The position numbers and the translations under genes are program-made. The notes under the pieces are model-generated. The model saw only the letters and a list, made by a program, of their open reading frames with translations, was not told the DNA's origin and did not search any database. A stretch of 64,000 nucleotides of DNA from Planctomycetota bacterium (GTDB lineage Bacteria > Planctomycetota > UBA1135 > UBA2386), in assembly GCA_016713175.1 (NCBI GenBank), contig JADJPQ010000030.1, positions 212,335 to 276,334 on the forward strand, given 5' to 3'. Below, piece by piece: positions 51,638-60,456 of the stretch (its first letter is position 1; each line of letters starts with the position of its first letter).

Positions 51638-52702
51638 TTACTCCGCGTTGAGGATGCTGACACGCTGCGCGACCTTGCCGGCGATGTCGGCGAAGGCTCT
51701 GGCAGCCAGACTGTCGGGAACGGCGAGCACGGCCGGCTGGCCCTGATCGCCACCTTCGCGCACCGCCATCTCGATGGGCACCTGGCCCAGCAACGGCACG
51801 CCGAACTCCTTCTCGATGCGCGCGCCGCCGCCCTGACCGAACAGGTGGTAGCGCTCGCTGTGACCGGGCGGCTGGAACCACGCCATGTTCTCGACGACGC
51901 CGAGGATCGGCACGTTGACGGTCTGGAACATCCGGATCGCCTTGCGCACATCGAGGACCGAGACGTCCTGCGGCGTCGTGACGATCACCGCACCCATGAT
52001 GTGCGCCTGCTGGCTCAGCGACAGCTGCGCGTCGCCGGTGCCGGGCGGCAGATCGACGACCAGGTAGTCGAGGTCCTGCCAACCGACATCGAACAGGAAC
52101 TGGCGCACCGCCGAATGCAGCATCGGGCCGCGCCAGATCACCGGCTGGTCGTCGGCGACCAGCAGCGCCATCGACATCACCTGGAGGCCGTACTTCTGGA
52201 ACGGCACGATCTTCTTGTCGACGACTTCGGGCTGGCCGCGGACGCCGAGCATCAACGGCACGTTGGGGCCGTAGACGTCGGCGTCGAGGATGCCGACCTT
52301 CGCGCCCGACTTCTGCAGTGCGCACGCGAGGTTGACGGCGACCGTCGATTTGCCGACGCCGCCCTTGCCGGACGACACCGCCAGCACGTTCTTGACGCCG
52401 GGGATCATGCCCTTCTCGCCCATCAACGGGCGGCTGGCGGTGACCCTGGCGGTCATCTCGATCTTGACCTGCTGCACACCGGGCAGCGCCAGCACAGCGC
52501 GTTCGGCCTGGGCCTTCATCAGGTCCTTGACCGGGCACGCCGGGGTCGTCAACTCGATGCTGAAGGCGACGTTGCCGCCGCAGACGCGCAGGTCCTTGAC
52601 GAAGCCGAGGCTGACGATGTCCTGGTGCAGGTCCGGGTCGCGGACGGCACGGAGGGCGTCGAGCACGGCTGGCTCGGCAAGGGCGGCGGCAGGTTGAACC
52701 AT
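51638..52702 (-). CDS. mrp: Mrp/ApbC-family iron-sulfur cluster carrier ATPase
   Basis: A 354-residue protein. The ATG at 52702 (MVQPAAALAEP) is preferred; the frame goes to a TTG at 52741. Residues about 8-85 are the DUF59/MIP18 domain (LRAVRDPDLHQDIVSLGFVK; TTPACPVKDLMKAQAERAVL), with its conserved Cys. The ParA-type ATPase follows with the deviant Walker A VSSGKGGVGKSTVAVNLACA (about residue 108), DADVYGPNVPLML and DLPPGTGDAQLSL. The C-terminal CxxC that bridges an Fe-S cluster in many homologues is missing: the segment reads ENMAWFQPPGHSERYHLFG. It probably still loads clusters in the cytoplasm, but the cluster site differs. Confidence 0.9.
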   Translation of the reverse strand: MVQPAAALAEPAVLDALRAVRDPDLHQDIVSLGFVKDLRVCGGNVAFSIELTTPACPVKDLMKAQAERAVLALPGVQQVKIEMTARVTASRPLMGEKGMIPGVKNVLAVSSGKGGVGKSTVAVNLACALQKSGAKVGILDADVYGPNVPLMLGVRGQPEVVDKKIVPFQKYGLQVMSMALLVADDQPVIWRGPMLHSAVRQFLFDVGWQDLDYLVVDLPPGTGDAQLSLSQQAHIMGAVIVTTPQDVSVLDVRKAIRMFQTVNVPILGVVENMAWFQPPGHSERYHLFGQGGGARIEKEFGVPLLGQVPIEMAVREGGDQGQPAVLAVPDSLAARAFADIAGKVAQRVSILNAE

Positions 52703-52860
52703 CGGGCCGAAGAAACTAGCCTTGGAATAGGGCTTGTTCAAGGTCCGCCCCTGCTTTCAGTCCCGGATCGAGGCGCTTTCTGCGATCGGCCGGCGGAAAC
52801 CGCCGGGAACGACGTCGCAGCGCTGTCCCGGCCGTTGCCTGCGATAGGATGTTCCTCCCG

Positions 52861-53808
52861 ATGAAGCGTTCCTGGCTGCTTGCTGCTGTGCTCCCCTGCC
52901 TCTGGCTTGCTCCGTTGGCCGCCCAGGTCGAGGTCGAGAACCCCGACGTCGGCGTGACCGGTGAAGAGACCCAGCGCTACATGGAAGAGAAGCGCCGGGC
53001 GATGAAGGCCGACGGCTCGGAGAACGACAAGGAGGCGGCGCTTCGTGAAGCCGAAGCGATGGCGAAGCTGACGCCCGAAGAACGGCTGGCGCGCAGCGTC
53101 GTCAATGGCGCCGGCGCGTTCTGCACGTTCGAGACGTCGCTGGAACCGCGGCGGCTGCTGCCGGGCCAGACGGGCATCCTGACGGTGATGATGATCCTGC
53201 GCGGCGACGCGGTGCTGCCGGCGCCGCCGCCGGTGACGCTGCGCGGTCCGGCCCAGCAGCAGCAACTGACGCTCGGTTCGCTGAACTTCCGCGAGCCCAA
53301 ACTCGGGGCGTTGCCGCAGAACCAGGCCTACCGTGGCAAGCCGGTCTACGAAGAGATCGCAATCTTCGACATTCCGGTGACCGCGGCCAGCGATGCCAAG
53401 CTCGGCAGCAAGATCCGCGTCAGTGTGGAACTGCAGTTCGATCTCTATTCCGGTGCGACCGGCCAGGCGGTCGGGCGGTTCATGGATCGGGCGGGACGAG
53501 AGATCGAGATCGGTCAGGCGCCGGGGAAGGTGCAGGTTGTGCCGGACACTCCGGCTCCGGCCGCGGCTTCGTCGACTCCGCGGGCTTCGAACCCCGTCGC
53601 CGAGCCGGTGACCCCGCCGGTCGACGACGGTGGCCACGCGGCGGTGACGCCGCTGCCGGTGCCGGAGGCGTCGTCGGCACATCCGTCCTCGTCGCCTGCC
53701 GTCGCGGGTCCGGATGCGTCCGGAGAGTCGTCGGGAATGCCGTATCTGCTGGTCGGCGGCGGCGCGCTGGTGCTGGTGGTCGCGTTGCTGGCCCTCCGGA
53801 AGCGATAG
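52861..53808 (+). CDS. Secreted DsbD-alpha-like protein with C-terminal anchor
   Basis: A 315-residue protein from the ATG at 52861 (MKRSWLLAAVLPCLWLAPLA), four codons inside a frame beginning at 52849. A short charged helix (EETQRYMEEKRRAMKADGS) precedes a beta-sandwich at residues about 85-215 (LEPRRLLPGQTGILTVMMIL; GKPVYEEIAIFDIPVTAAS; IRVSVELQFDLYSG) that resembles the N-terminal thiol-binding domain of DsbD/ScsB. A proline/serine-rich linker leads to a C-terminal membrane helix (MPYLLVGGGALVLVVALLAL). The DsbD membrane and thioredoxin domains are absent, and the typical CxxxxxC pair is not evident. Function is open. Confidence 0.68.
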   Translation: MKRSWLLAAVLPCLWLAPLAAQVEVENPDVGVTGEETQRYMEEKRRAMKADGSENDKEAALREAEAMAKLTPEERLARSVVNGAGAFCTFETSLEPRRLLPGQTGILTVMMILRGDAVLPAPPPVTLRGPAQQQQLTLGSLNFREPKLGALPQNQAYRGKPVYEEIAIFDIPVTAASDAKLGSKIRVSVELQFDLYSGATGQAVGRFMDRAGREIEIGQAPGKVQVVPDTPAPAAASSTPRASNPVAEPVTPPVDDGGHAAVTPLPVPEASSAHPSSSPAVAGPDASGESSGMPYLLVGGGALVLVVALLALRKR

Positions 53809-53988
53809 GCTTCCGCCCCGACGCAACCTGCCCCCAAGGGCTGGTTTTGCTGCCGCAAGAGCGGGCACGGAAGTTGAACCCGGTTTCCCGGCGTTTCCGT
53901 GACTCCGGAGGCTTTCCGGCATCGAAATGCACTTGTCGCGCCTTTCCGGCGTAGCAAGGTTGGCGTTTCCCGCTGCGGAGCATCTGTC

Positions 53989-55195
53989 ATGGTCATCAGC
54001 AAGCTGTTGTCTCGCAAGTCCTTCGGTGCCAAGGTCGGCGCGTCGATGACGGTCGACGAGCTGGATCGCCGCCTCGACGTGGCGACTTCGGCCTGGCAAC
54101 GGACGGTGAACGCACTGGTCAAGGCGATGCGCAGTGCGGAGACCGTGGTCCAGATCGACGCCTATCGCGCCAAAATGGCAGTGGCTGCCAGTTCGACGGA
54201 TGTCGGGCCTGCCGATCTGCGTGGCAGCTTCTACCATGTGGAGTTGCGGCGGATCCCGGCGATGGACCGGACGGAAGAGTTCCGGATGGCCCGCCGGTAC
54301 GAGTTCCTGCGGCTGCGGGTCGAGACCGAACTGCTCGCCGTCGGCATGCGCGCTGACGAGGCCAAGGCGACGGCGGGCAAGACGCCGAGCGAGGCATTGG
54401 CCGTCGCGGCGCCGTTCCTGGCCCGGCACCCGGCCCGGCGCGCTTATCTCGAATCGGTGATCCGGCAGCTGGCGGATCTGCGCAATCGGCGTCGAAGGCG
54501 CGCTGCACGTCGTGCTGGCGACGGTCAATCGCTACCGCGGTCTTGGCGTCGACTCGGCCGATCTGATCCAGGAAGGCAATGCGTCGCTGTTCCAGGCGGT
54601 CGAAGGGTTTGATTGGCGGCGCGATGTCAGGTTCCGAACCTACGCGCAGTATTGGGTGCAGCAGGCGGTGCTGAAGCAGCTCTACAACCACGCCCGGACC
54701 GTACGGGTGCCGATCTGGGTGCAGAAGCTGCTCGGCAAGATCAAGCGCGTGCAGGAAGAAGGCCGGCGTGCCGGTCGCGAACCGACGGCGGCGGAGGTCG
54801 GCAAGGTGCTCGGTCTGGCGGCGAGCAAGGTCGAGTGGTTGCTGGCGACGCGGCGGTATGCGCAGAGCCTGGATGCCGAATTGGTGGCTGGCGAGGGCGC
54901 GACGATGGCGCAGATGCTGGCGGATGACAACGCGATCTCGGTGCCGGATTCGGTGCCGGAGGGTGATCTCCGGAAGAGCCTGGCGGATGCGATGGGTGAT
55001 CTGCCGGATCGCGAACGGGTGATCTTGCGGCGGCGGTTCGGGCTCGATGGCAAGGAGCCGGAGACGCTGGCGGAGATCGCGGATGGGATGGGGATCACCG
55101 CGGAGCGTGTGCGGCAGTTGCAGGCGGCGGCGATGGATCGGTTGAAGCGGCCGGCGAAGCTGGAGCGGTTGAAGGCGTTCGTCGAGCAGGTCTGA
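53989..55195 (+). pseudogene. RNA polymerase sigma-70 family factor, interrupted by one frameshift near 54490
   Basis: The first part, from the ATG at 53989, reads MVISKLLSRKSFGAKVGASM and, after residue about 75, a sigma-type region 1.2 (FYHVELRRIPAMDRTEEFRM). It stays in frame until LRNR at 54489, then degenerates into an Arg-rich run. One base later a second frame gives VEGALHVVLATVNRYRGLG, region 2 (DLIQEGNASLFQAVEGFDWR, FRTYAQYWVQQAVL), region 3 (RTVRVPIWVQKLLGKI) and region 4 (LPDRERVILRRRFGLDG; ITAERVRQLQAAAMDRLKR) up to the stop at 55193-55195. The join LRNR/VEG is exactly where sigma proteins have NRLVE. The break is one extra or two missing bases, whether a mutation or a sequence error. 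Otherwise the gene looks intact. Confidence 0.82.
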
Positions 55196-55309
55196 GACTG
55201 GCGTGGGTATCGGCACATGTTCGCGGACGCGGTTGAGCACGGTCGCATGGTCGGGGTGTGGATTGTCGTGTTGGTTGCTGCAGCGATTCCGGCCCTGACC
55301 CTTTTGGCC

Positions 55310-55840
55310 CGTCGAGGCGACGCTCGACGAGTGGGTCGATGAGCAACTGCGCGGCCGGCGACCGACGGACGTGGAAGCGTGGGCGTTTTCCGTGTCGGCG
55401 AACGCCGTCCGGCGGCTGTGGAACTCGGAGCAGCGCCGCAAGCGCACGTTGCTCGCATCGATCGCCGCGCGGCGTTCGGCATTCTTCGGCGTGGCGGTCG
55501 ATCAGCTGCGCGCGGTGCTCGGATTGCCGGTCGGGCTGTCGCCGCTGACGGCGCGGCAGCGGCAGGTCGGGCTCGTGTGCCTGGAGGCTCCGTCGATCCC
55601 GCCGCGGCGCGTGAGCTCGAGATCGCGTGTTCGAACGTGAAGCGAACGATGAAGCGGATCGGCCGTCGGGTGCGGGTGTACTTTGCCCGGATCGAGCAAG
55701 GCGACGGAAAATCGTACCCCCCTGACTCCTTGATGTTGCCGGCGGGCGCTTTGCTGCGGCCGCCGAGTTCACGGACTGAGTCTCTGCGCGGGTTCCGTCG
55801 GGCTACGAAGGTCCGGATCCGTGGCAGGGAGCGGCGCCGT
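55310..55840 (+). pseudogene. Small sigma/HTH-type regulator, frameshifted (array copy 1)
   Basis: Frame pieces: TLDEWVDEQLRGRRPTDVEA, then AWAFSVSANAVRRLWNSEQR up to LSPLTARQRQVGLVCLE in one frame. After about 55590 another frame gives GSVDPAAARELEIACSNVKR and TMKRIGRRVRVYFARIEQG. The layout (AWAF helix near the front, LTARQRQ then AARELEIACSNVKRTMKRIG near the end) matches a shortened ECF sigma or LuxR-like region-4 helix-turn-helix. One missing base at about 55590 breaks it, and no proper start is found. It precedes the A-B-C-D genes, as does its second copy at 59796, so it is likely to regulate them. The frameshift may be real or an error. Confidence 0.5.
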
Positions 55841-55869
55841 GGGTCCCCGAGGAATCCGGAGTTCTCGAG

Positions 55870-56259
55870 ATGATCGATGCCCAAACCCTGGTCACGACTG
55901 GCGCAGGTGCCAGCAGTGTGATTCTGTTCAGTCCCTGGTTCCAGCGCGGTGGCGACTACGCGACGTTCACGGCCGAGGCGGTGGCGTTGGCCGGCACTGG
56001 CGCGAAGTTGACGGTGCGCGCCTTCCACAAGAATGCCGAGGACACCGGCGATGGCGTCGACGTCAATTCGGCGACGACGATCGAGCTGACGACTGCAACG
56101 CGAACGCCGGCGACCTGGCCGGTGCAAGACACTTCGACGGTCAAGGGTTTCAAGCAGTTGGTGCGCTACCAGTTCAAGCTCGAGGCGACGAGCGGCACGG
56201 CGTACGCGACGTTCCGGATGCTGTCGCCGATCTGGTTCGACAACGTCAAGGCCTGGTGA
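55870..56259 (+). CDS. Array protein A (MIDAQ family), intact
   Basis: A 129-residue protein beginning MIDAQTLVTTGAGASSVILF. There is no signal peptide or membrane helix. The layout shared with B and C is a short N-strand, an SPWFQRGGDYATFTAE segment, then FHKNAEDTGDGVDVNSATTI, LVRYQFKLEATSGTAYATFR and the ending MLSPIWFDNVKAW. The predicted fold is a small beta-sandwich. I do not recognise the family. It is the first of three tandem paralogs, with about 33 bp between A and B. A second, frameshifted copy lies at 60457. The regular Trp-Phe at the end (P.WF..VK) is a family signature. Confidence 0.75.
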   Translation: MIDAQTLVTTGAGASSVILFSPWFQRGGDYATFTAEAVALAGTGAKLTVRAFHKNAEDTGDGVDVNSATTIELTTATRTPATWPVQDTSTVKGFKQLVRYQFKLEATSGTAYATFRMLSPIWFDNVKAW

Positions 56260-56292
56260 TCCCGGTGCGGCGCCCTGCCGCGGAGGCCACAC

Positions 56293-56649
56293 ATGATCGA
56301 TGCACAACTCGTGCCGTTTGGCACGTCCGGGACCACGGAACTGTTCACGCCGTGGTTTCCGCGCAAGGAAGACAACGTCCGCGTCGTCGTCGAATTGTTG
56401 GCGACGGACCTCGGCAAGGTCGGCGTCGAGCTGGTGCACAAGAGCAGCGAGGACGTCGGTGACGGGACGGTGATGACCGGCAAGATCGAAGTCAGCAGCG
56501 TCGGGCGCAGCAACCCGCAGGAGTGGCTTGGCCTGAAGGAGCTGTGTCGGTTCAAGATCACGGCGACGAGCACGGAAAGCCCGGTCGAGGACGGCTGGGT
56601 GTTGTTCCGGTTGCTGAGCCCGGAGTGGTTTGCGAGCGTGAAGGCGTAG
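56293..56649 (+). CDS. Array protein B (MIDAQ family), intact
   Basis: A 118-residue paralog of A: MIDAQLVPFGTSGTTELFTP, WFPRKEDNVRVVVELLATDL, VELVHKSSEDVGDGTVMTGK, LCRFKITATSTESP and the ending WVLFRLLSPEWFASVKA. Between A and B the KxxEDxGDG core and the RxLSPxWFxxVKA tail are conserved while the middle varies. It is charged and soluble, with no catalytic signature. A copy with frameshifts is at 60886. It probably assembles or binds with A and C; that is inference from tandem co-occurrence. Confidence 0.75.
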   Translation: MIDAQLVPFGTSGTTELFTPWFPRKEDNVRVVVELLATDLGKVGVELVHKSSEDVGDGTVMTGKIEVSSVGRSNPQEWLGLKELCRFKITATSTESPVEDGWVLFRLLSPEWFASVKA

Positions 56650-56660
56650 AGGCGACGACC

Positions 56661-57038
56661 ATGATCGATGCAGAAGTGCTGATGACGCGACGGGCAGCTC
56701 GACGACGCCACGGAGGACGTCGAGGTGTTCGGTGTGTGGGCCTCGACGGGGCGACAACCTGCGGTACGCTGGAGGTAGTGGCGGCGCACGGTGCGGCGCT
56801 GCCGGTGGAACTGGTGCAGAGGGGCAGGGACAAGGTCGGCGATGGAGTGCCGTTCTCGCCGACGAGTGCGTTGGTGTTCTCGGGTGTCGGTCGGCAGACG
56901 GCGGAGTGGTCAGGCTGATGGAGGTGGTCAGGTTTCGGCTGAGTCTGGCGCGGTCCGACACGCTGCCGGAAGGACTTCGTGGGTGGGTGATGTTCCGGTT
57001 TCCAGGAACCGGTATGGTTCGAGTCGGTCCGGAAGTGA
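56661..57038 (+). pseudogene. Array protein C (MIDAQ family), frameshifted
   Basis: The ATG at 56661 starts MIDAEVLM. At about 56690 the frame breaks; further pieces are EDVEVFGVWA, LEVVAAHGAALPVELVQRGR, DKVGDGVPFSPTSALVF and MEVVRFRLSLARSDTLPEGL, and the end WFESVRK with a TGA at 57036-57038 matches the family tail. At least three frame changes are needed. The regular DKVGDG and WF..V.K signatures place it in the same family as A and B. The downstream copy at 61244 is also broken, though at partly different points. Confidence 0.6.
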
Positions 57039-57060
57039 TGTTCTGGGCCTTGCGTTCGAG

Positions 57061-57327
57061 GTGACCCTGAGTTTTGGCTGGCAGAGGACGAGCTGGAATC
57101 CGCCGACTTGAGCGATTCATGGGGACCCGGATGGTCCTGAGACGCCTGGTCCAGGCGATCCAACTACTCCTGCACCGGGCAGGCCAACTACACCGGGGCC
57201 GGGGTTTCCGCAGGTGCCTGGGCTGGGTGGTCGCCCCGGTCCGATCACCGGAGTGCCGACGCCGGGCACTGGGGCTCCTTCTCAGGCACTCTATCGATGC
57301 CGGAGCATAAGGGGCGCCGAGTCGTGA
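57061..57327 (+). pseudogene. Array gene D: acidic start and Pro/Gly/Thr-rich tail, frameshifted
   Basis: The downstream copy opens GTG-ACC-CGT and gives TREFWLAENELESVDLQ; here one base is missing near 57067. The same acidic segment (EFWLAEDELESADLSDSWGP) then sits in a shifted frame and stops. A second frame from about 57120 codes for PETPGPGDPTTPAPGRPTTP and further Pro/Gly/Thr repeats (GPGFPQVPGLGG, GVPTPGTGAPSQ), ending ALYRCRSIRGAES at 57327. The original product was probably a small acidic domain with a low-complexity, collagen- or mucin-like tail. The tail is absent from the second copy, where similarity ends at about 61690. Confidence 0.4.
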
Positions 57328-59373
57328 GCGGTGCGGGAGCACCGCATCGTCGTCCAATCCACCGACCGCACGATGACCCCACCAGTGCAATCGTGCCTGC
57401 AACAACAAACCGGCGGATCAAGGGTGCAGTTCCCGCGGGACGCAGGACCTGAGCCAGCAGAGAGTGCCGTCGGCCTACCGTGGGACAGGCATGCGTGCGC
57501 GGTGCGGCAGCAGCCAGACTCTCGTATCAGGGAGTCTCCAGGCATCGGTGCGGGTGCGATAACCGCTCTGAAGACCAGCGTGCGGGCATGCCCAGCAGCG
57601 ATCCCCCGTACTGGCACATGATGGCTATGGTGCGCCGGACGTCTTGATGAGTGGCCGGCGCCGCTCGTCGATGCAGAACGCTGTTGCGACACTTGCATCT
57701 GCGGCGTCGGTGAACAGGGCGTGCACGGCCTGCTGCTGCTGTGTCGACAAGCTCTGCATTCGCTCTGGTTTGGGCAGGACGTGAACAGGGACGCGAATTT
57801 TGGGACCCTGGCGCACGACCTATGGAGGAGCTTTGACGATCGCACACTGGGACCTCACGGAATGATTGCCGCTGTTTTCCACTACGCTATTTCGTGGCAT
57901 ACCATCGGAGACAAGGGTAATGCGAATCCGCCGTGATGCTGAACTGAAGAGGCATTTGAGCCAGGTCCGCTGTTTGACCCTAGGTCGGAGTGCGAGAAGT
58001 TTGATCTCTCGACCCGGAATAGCCTCTACCAGACCGAGCAATGGGCAACCTCGCCTCAAGGCTTGCAGACATCCAGCGGTGTCCTGGAGGCCGGGCAGGC
58101 GGATTTTTCGGATTGGCCAGGCCCGAGCATCAAGAATATTGGCAAAGCCGCCCTGCTGCTCGCATTCATTAGGGTGACCAGCGGCTGTCCCAAGACAGAT
58201 CACCCAGAGTGCAAGACATGTTGTGCTCTCCTGATGATAGATCAGCATGAAATCAGCTCGTCAAAGGGCCAGTCTGCGGCGGAGTATGCGACAAGGATCC
58301 GCCACTTTACTTCGGGTGATCCATCCAAGAAGGCACCGATGCTCTCATGACCTTTGATTCTTGGTGGAAGGGGCGCCACGCTTCTGAATCGCGAACTTGC
58401 CCCCATGACGGGAGCGCAGTTGTGGACTGAGCGAGCATACTGGACAGTAACAAGAACGCTGCAAAGGAGATTTGCTCATGAAGTTCGTGGCCTGCCTCAT
58501 GATTGTCTATCGTGTGGTTCTCGCCACATTCAGAACCATGCTACGAGATGGACATCGCTGCCGGCCCACCGTCCCACAATGCCCGATCATATTTCGATCG
58601 CACACACCATGCTGGCTTCCGGTGTTGAAGCGGCTTGGGTCATCGGTGAGAAAATGAAGCTGATGTTGATGTCGGCGTATCTGCGGACGACGCAATTGAC
58701 GCAATATTGCACCCGTTTCGACGGTATTCGCTGCGGGACATGGGCGGCCGCGTGATCGAGGTCCGCAGGCCTGGCGGCAAGACCACGGACGGTTATCGCG
58801 TATGGAGAGTTCGCTATTGAGACGGCCCACCTGGAGACCTCTCTTGAGACCGTTCGATTTTTTGTTGATTCCACCAGACCCCCTTGTGGTTAGTGCTCTC
58901 GGTTCTCGTTTCTGCCGCGCCGATGCGATCGGGCAGGCCCGACCGGTAAGAGGCGCCGCGCAGCGTGGCGAGCCACACCGCGCGACCGCCCGATCAGAAC
59001 GGATCTCCTCCGATCCACCTCCTCATCCTCCCCCGTCCCCCGAAGGCTGCGCCGTCTTCGGCGGCTTCCGCCCACCACCACCCGCCGACCCACCCACCGT
59101 CCCCGATCGCCTCCGGCACCGGCCGATACCCATCGCAGGCACCTCATTGCGCCGAACGGTCTCCCCACTCTCGGACTCGCATACTCCGCCGGTCGCACCT
59201 CCACGAACGCCACGCGCCCCTCGAGATCCCGCGGTTCCATCCGCACGCGCCCGGTCGCCGGCAACCCGAGCGCAAAGAACACCAGCCGCGCGGGCCCGTC
59301 CACGCGTGCTGAACACGAGGCTGTCCCACGCTCGCCTGCTTGCCGACGTGCCGCCCCTCCGCGACGACCAGCC
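57328..59373. other. 2-kb region of mixed composition without an intact gene
   Basis: The first 1.5 kb has visibly lower GC (near 55 percent by eye) than the rest of the window, and its codon pattern does not fit either strand. Only short broken stretches look coding: 57943-58350 (described separately), a basic wing-like piece SADDAIDAILHPFRRYSLRD followed by GGRVIEVRRPGGKTTDGYRV at about 58660-58800, and a segment on the minus strand near 59110-59260 (LVFFALGLPATGRVRMEPRD). None has a start and stop in one frame. I see no transposase or integrase motif. Confidence 0.5.
57943..58350 (+). pseudogene. Open stretch without start codon, possible decayed gene
   Basis: After a TGA at 57940-57942 one frame stays open for 135 codons: EEAFEPGPLFDPRSECEKFD, LSTRNSLYQTEQWATSPQGL, SVLEAGQADFSDWPGP-like sequence (GVLEAGQADFSDWPGPSIKN), GKAALLLAFIRVTSGCP, ECKTCCALLMIDQ and RIRHFTSGDPSKK. 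The residue mix is protein-like, with balanced charge, aromatic residues and a Cys-rich centre. No ATG lies upstream in frame, so a frameshift or truncation removed the start. I cannot name a family. Confidence 0.3.
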
Positions 59374-59700
59374 TCAACGACCAGCGCTCGTCGCCAGCGC
59401 CGTGACGAAGTTCTCCCCGACCTCATGCCCGTGCGGACTCCAATCGACACCCGATGAAGAGTCGGAGCCCAGCGAGGTGGCGGCATGCAGGACGACGCGA
59501 GCGAGTTCATGGACCCAAAGCTGCGACCGAGGAAGCCGGATGCCCACGGAGATGGGGTGCACGGACGCACCGATCTGCTGCGGCTGGACTTGCAGCCTGT
59601 CGCGGGCTGGGTCGCGCGGTTCCGCGTCGGCGACTTCCGATTGGCGTTGCGGGCCGAGGGCAATCCCGCCCCGTTGGGCTGCCGACGTTCCGCCCACGAA
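59374..59700 (-). pseudogene. Degenerate SprT/HELAH-type metalloprotein fragment
   Basis: On the minus strand, one frame gives QQIGASVHPISVGIRLPRSQ, LWVHELARVVLHAATSLGSD, SSSGVDWSPHGHEVGENFVT and ALATSAGR, then a stop at 59374. Proteins with HELAH followed 20-30 residues later by HGxEF are zinc-binding SprT-like or related peptidases. Here the second His is Arg (HELAR) and the distal motif is HGHEV, so either the site is lost or bases are wrong. No start codon is in frame nearby. It sits between the low-GC stretch and array copy 2. Confidence 0.4.
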
Positions 59701-59795
59701 CTGAGGATGTCGCTGACGTGCTGACTGGACTGCGCGGCGGCGCGGAAGCCGGTTGCGATCTCTGTTCTCCGGGCTACGGAGGTTCGGAGATCGCG

Positions 59796-60440
59796 ATGGA
59801 AGACGCGCCATCAGGACTGGACCACTTGCGCCAACGTGTTGCCGCCGCCGCATCGCGGTGCTGCGTCGGTGACGCAGTCGCCGCAACTGATCCGGGATGC
59901 CGTCGAGGCGGCGCTCGACAAGTGGGTCGATGAGCAACTGCGCGGCCGGCGACCGACGGACGTGGAAGCGTGGGCGTTCCTCGTGTAGGCGAACGCCGTC
60001 CGGCGGTTGTGGAACTCCGAGCAGCGCGCAAGCGCGCCTTGCTCGCATCGGATCGCCGCGCGGCGTTTCGGCATTCTTCGGCGTGGCGGTCGATCGCTGC
60101 GCGCGGTGCTCGGATTGCCGGTCGGGCTGTCGCCGCCAACTGCGCGGCAGCGGGCAGGTCGGAGCCTCTCGTGTGCCTGAGGCTCCGTCGATCCACGCGC
60201 GGCGCGTGAGCTCGAGATCGCGTGTTCGAACGTGAAGCGAACGATGAGCGGATCGGCCCGTCGGGTGCGGGCATTTTGCCCGGATCGAGCAGGCGACGGA
60301 AAATCGGCCCCCTGGCTCGCCAGATGTTGCCGGCGGGCGCTGCTGCGGCCGCCGAGTTCACTGGACCGAGTCTCTGCGCGGGTTCCGTCGGGCTGAAGGT
60401 CCGGATCCGTGGCAGGGAGCGGCGCCGTGGGTCCCCGAGG
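59796..60440 (+). pseudogene. Small sigma/HTH-type regulator, heavily frameshifted (array copy 2)
   Basis: This copy keeps a longer 5' part than the first: an ATG at 59796 (MEDAPSGLDHLRQRVAAAAS), then, in another frame, SVTQSPQLIRDAVEAALDKW and VDEQLRGRRPTDVEAWAFLV, followed by an in-frame TAG. The downstream half matches the 55310 copy (FFGVAVD, ARELEIA, NVKRTM-type words) with at least five indels. Together the two copies allow a full-length sequence to be guessed. A functional protein from this copy is very unlikely as written. Confidence 0.5.
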
Positions 60441-60456
60441 AATCCGGAGTCCCCGA

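Larger units (their letters stand above)
55310..57112 (+). repeat. Array copy 1 of a 1.8-kb segmental duplication (other copy at 59901-61690)
   Basis: This block contains the regulator and genes A, B, C and the start of D in order. It recurs with an offset of 4583-4593 bases. Matched landmarks are CGTCGAGGCG (55310 / 59901), ATG of A (55870 / 60457), ATG of B (56293 / 60886), ATG of C (56661 / 61244) and the GAGTTTTGGCTGGCAGAG-type word near 57070 / 61651. Identity is high outside the indels. Confidence 0.85.

Noticed and set aside
53830..53850. GCCC/GGGC stem followed by TGGTTTT as a terminator of the DsbD-like gene
   Set aside because: A four-base-pair stem is too weak to support the call, though the position after 53808 is suitable.
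54682..57408. Minus-strand open frame of 908 codons opposite the sigma factor and array copy 1
   Set aside because: Composition (Arg, Pro, Ser, His) is that of antisense DNA, and A and B on the plus strand are tandem paralogs with conserved signatures.
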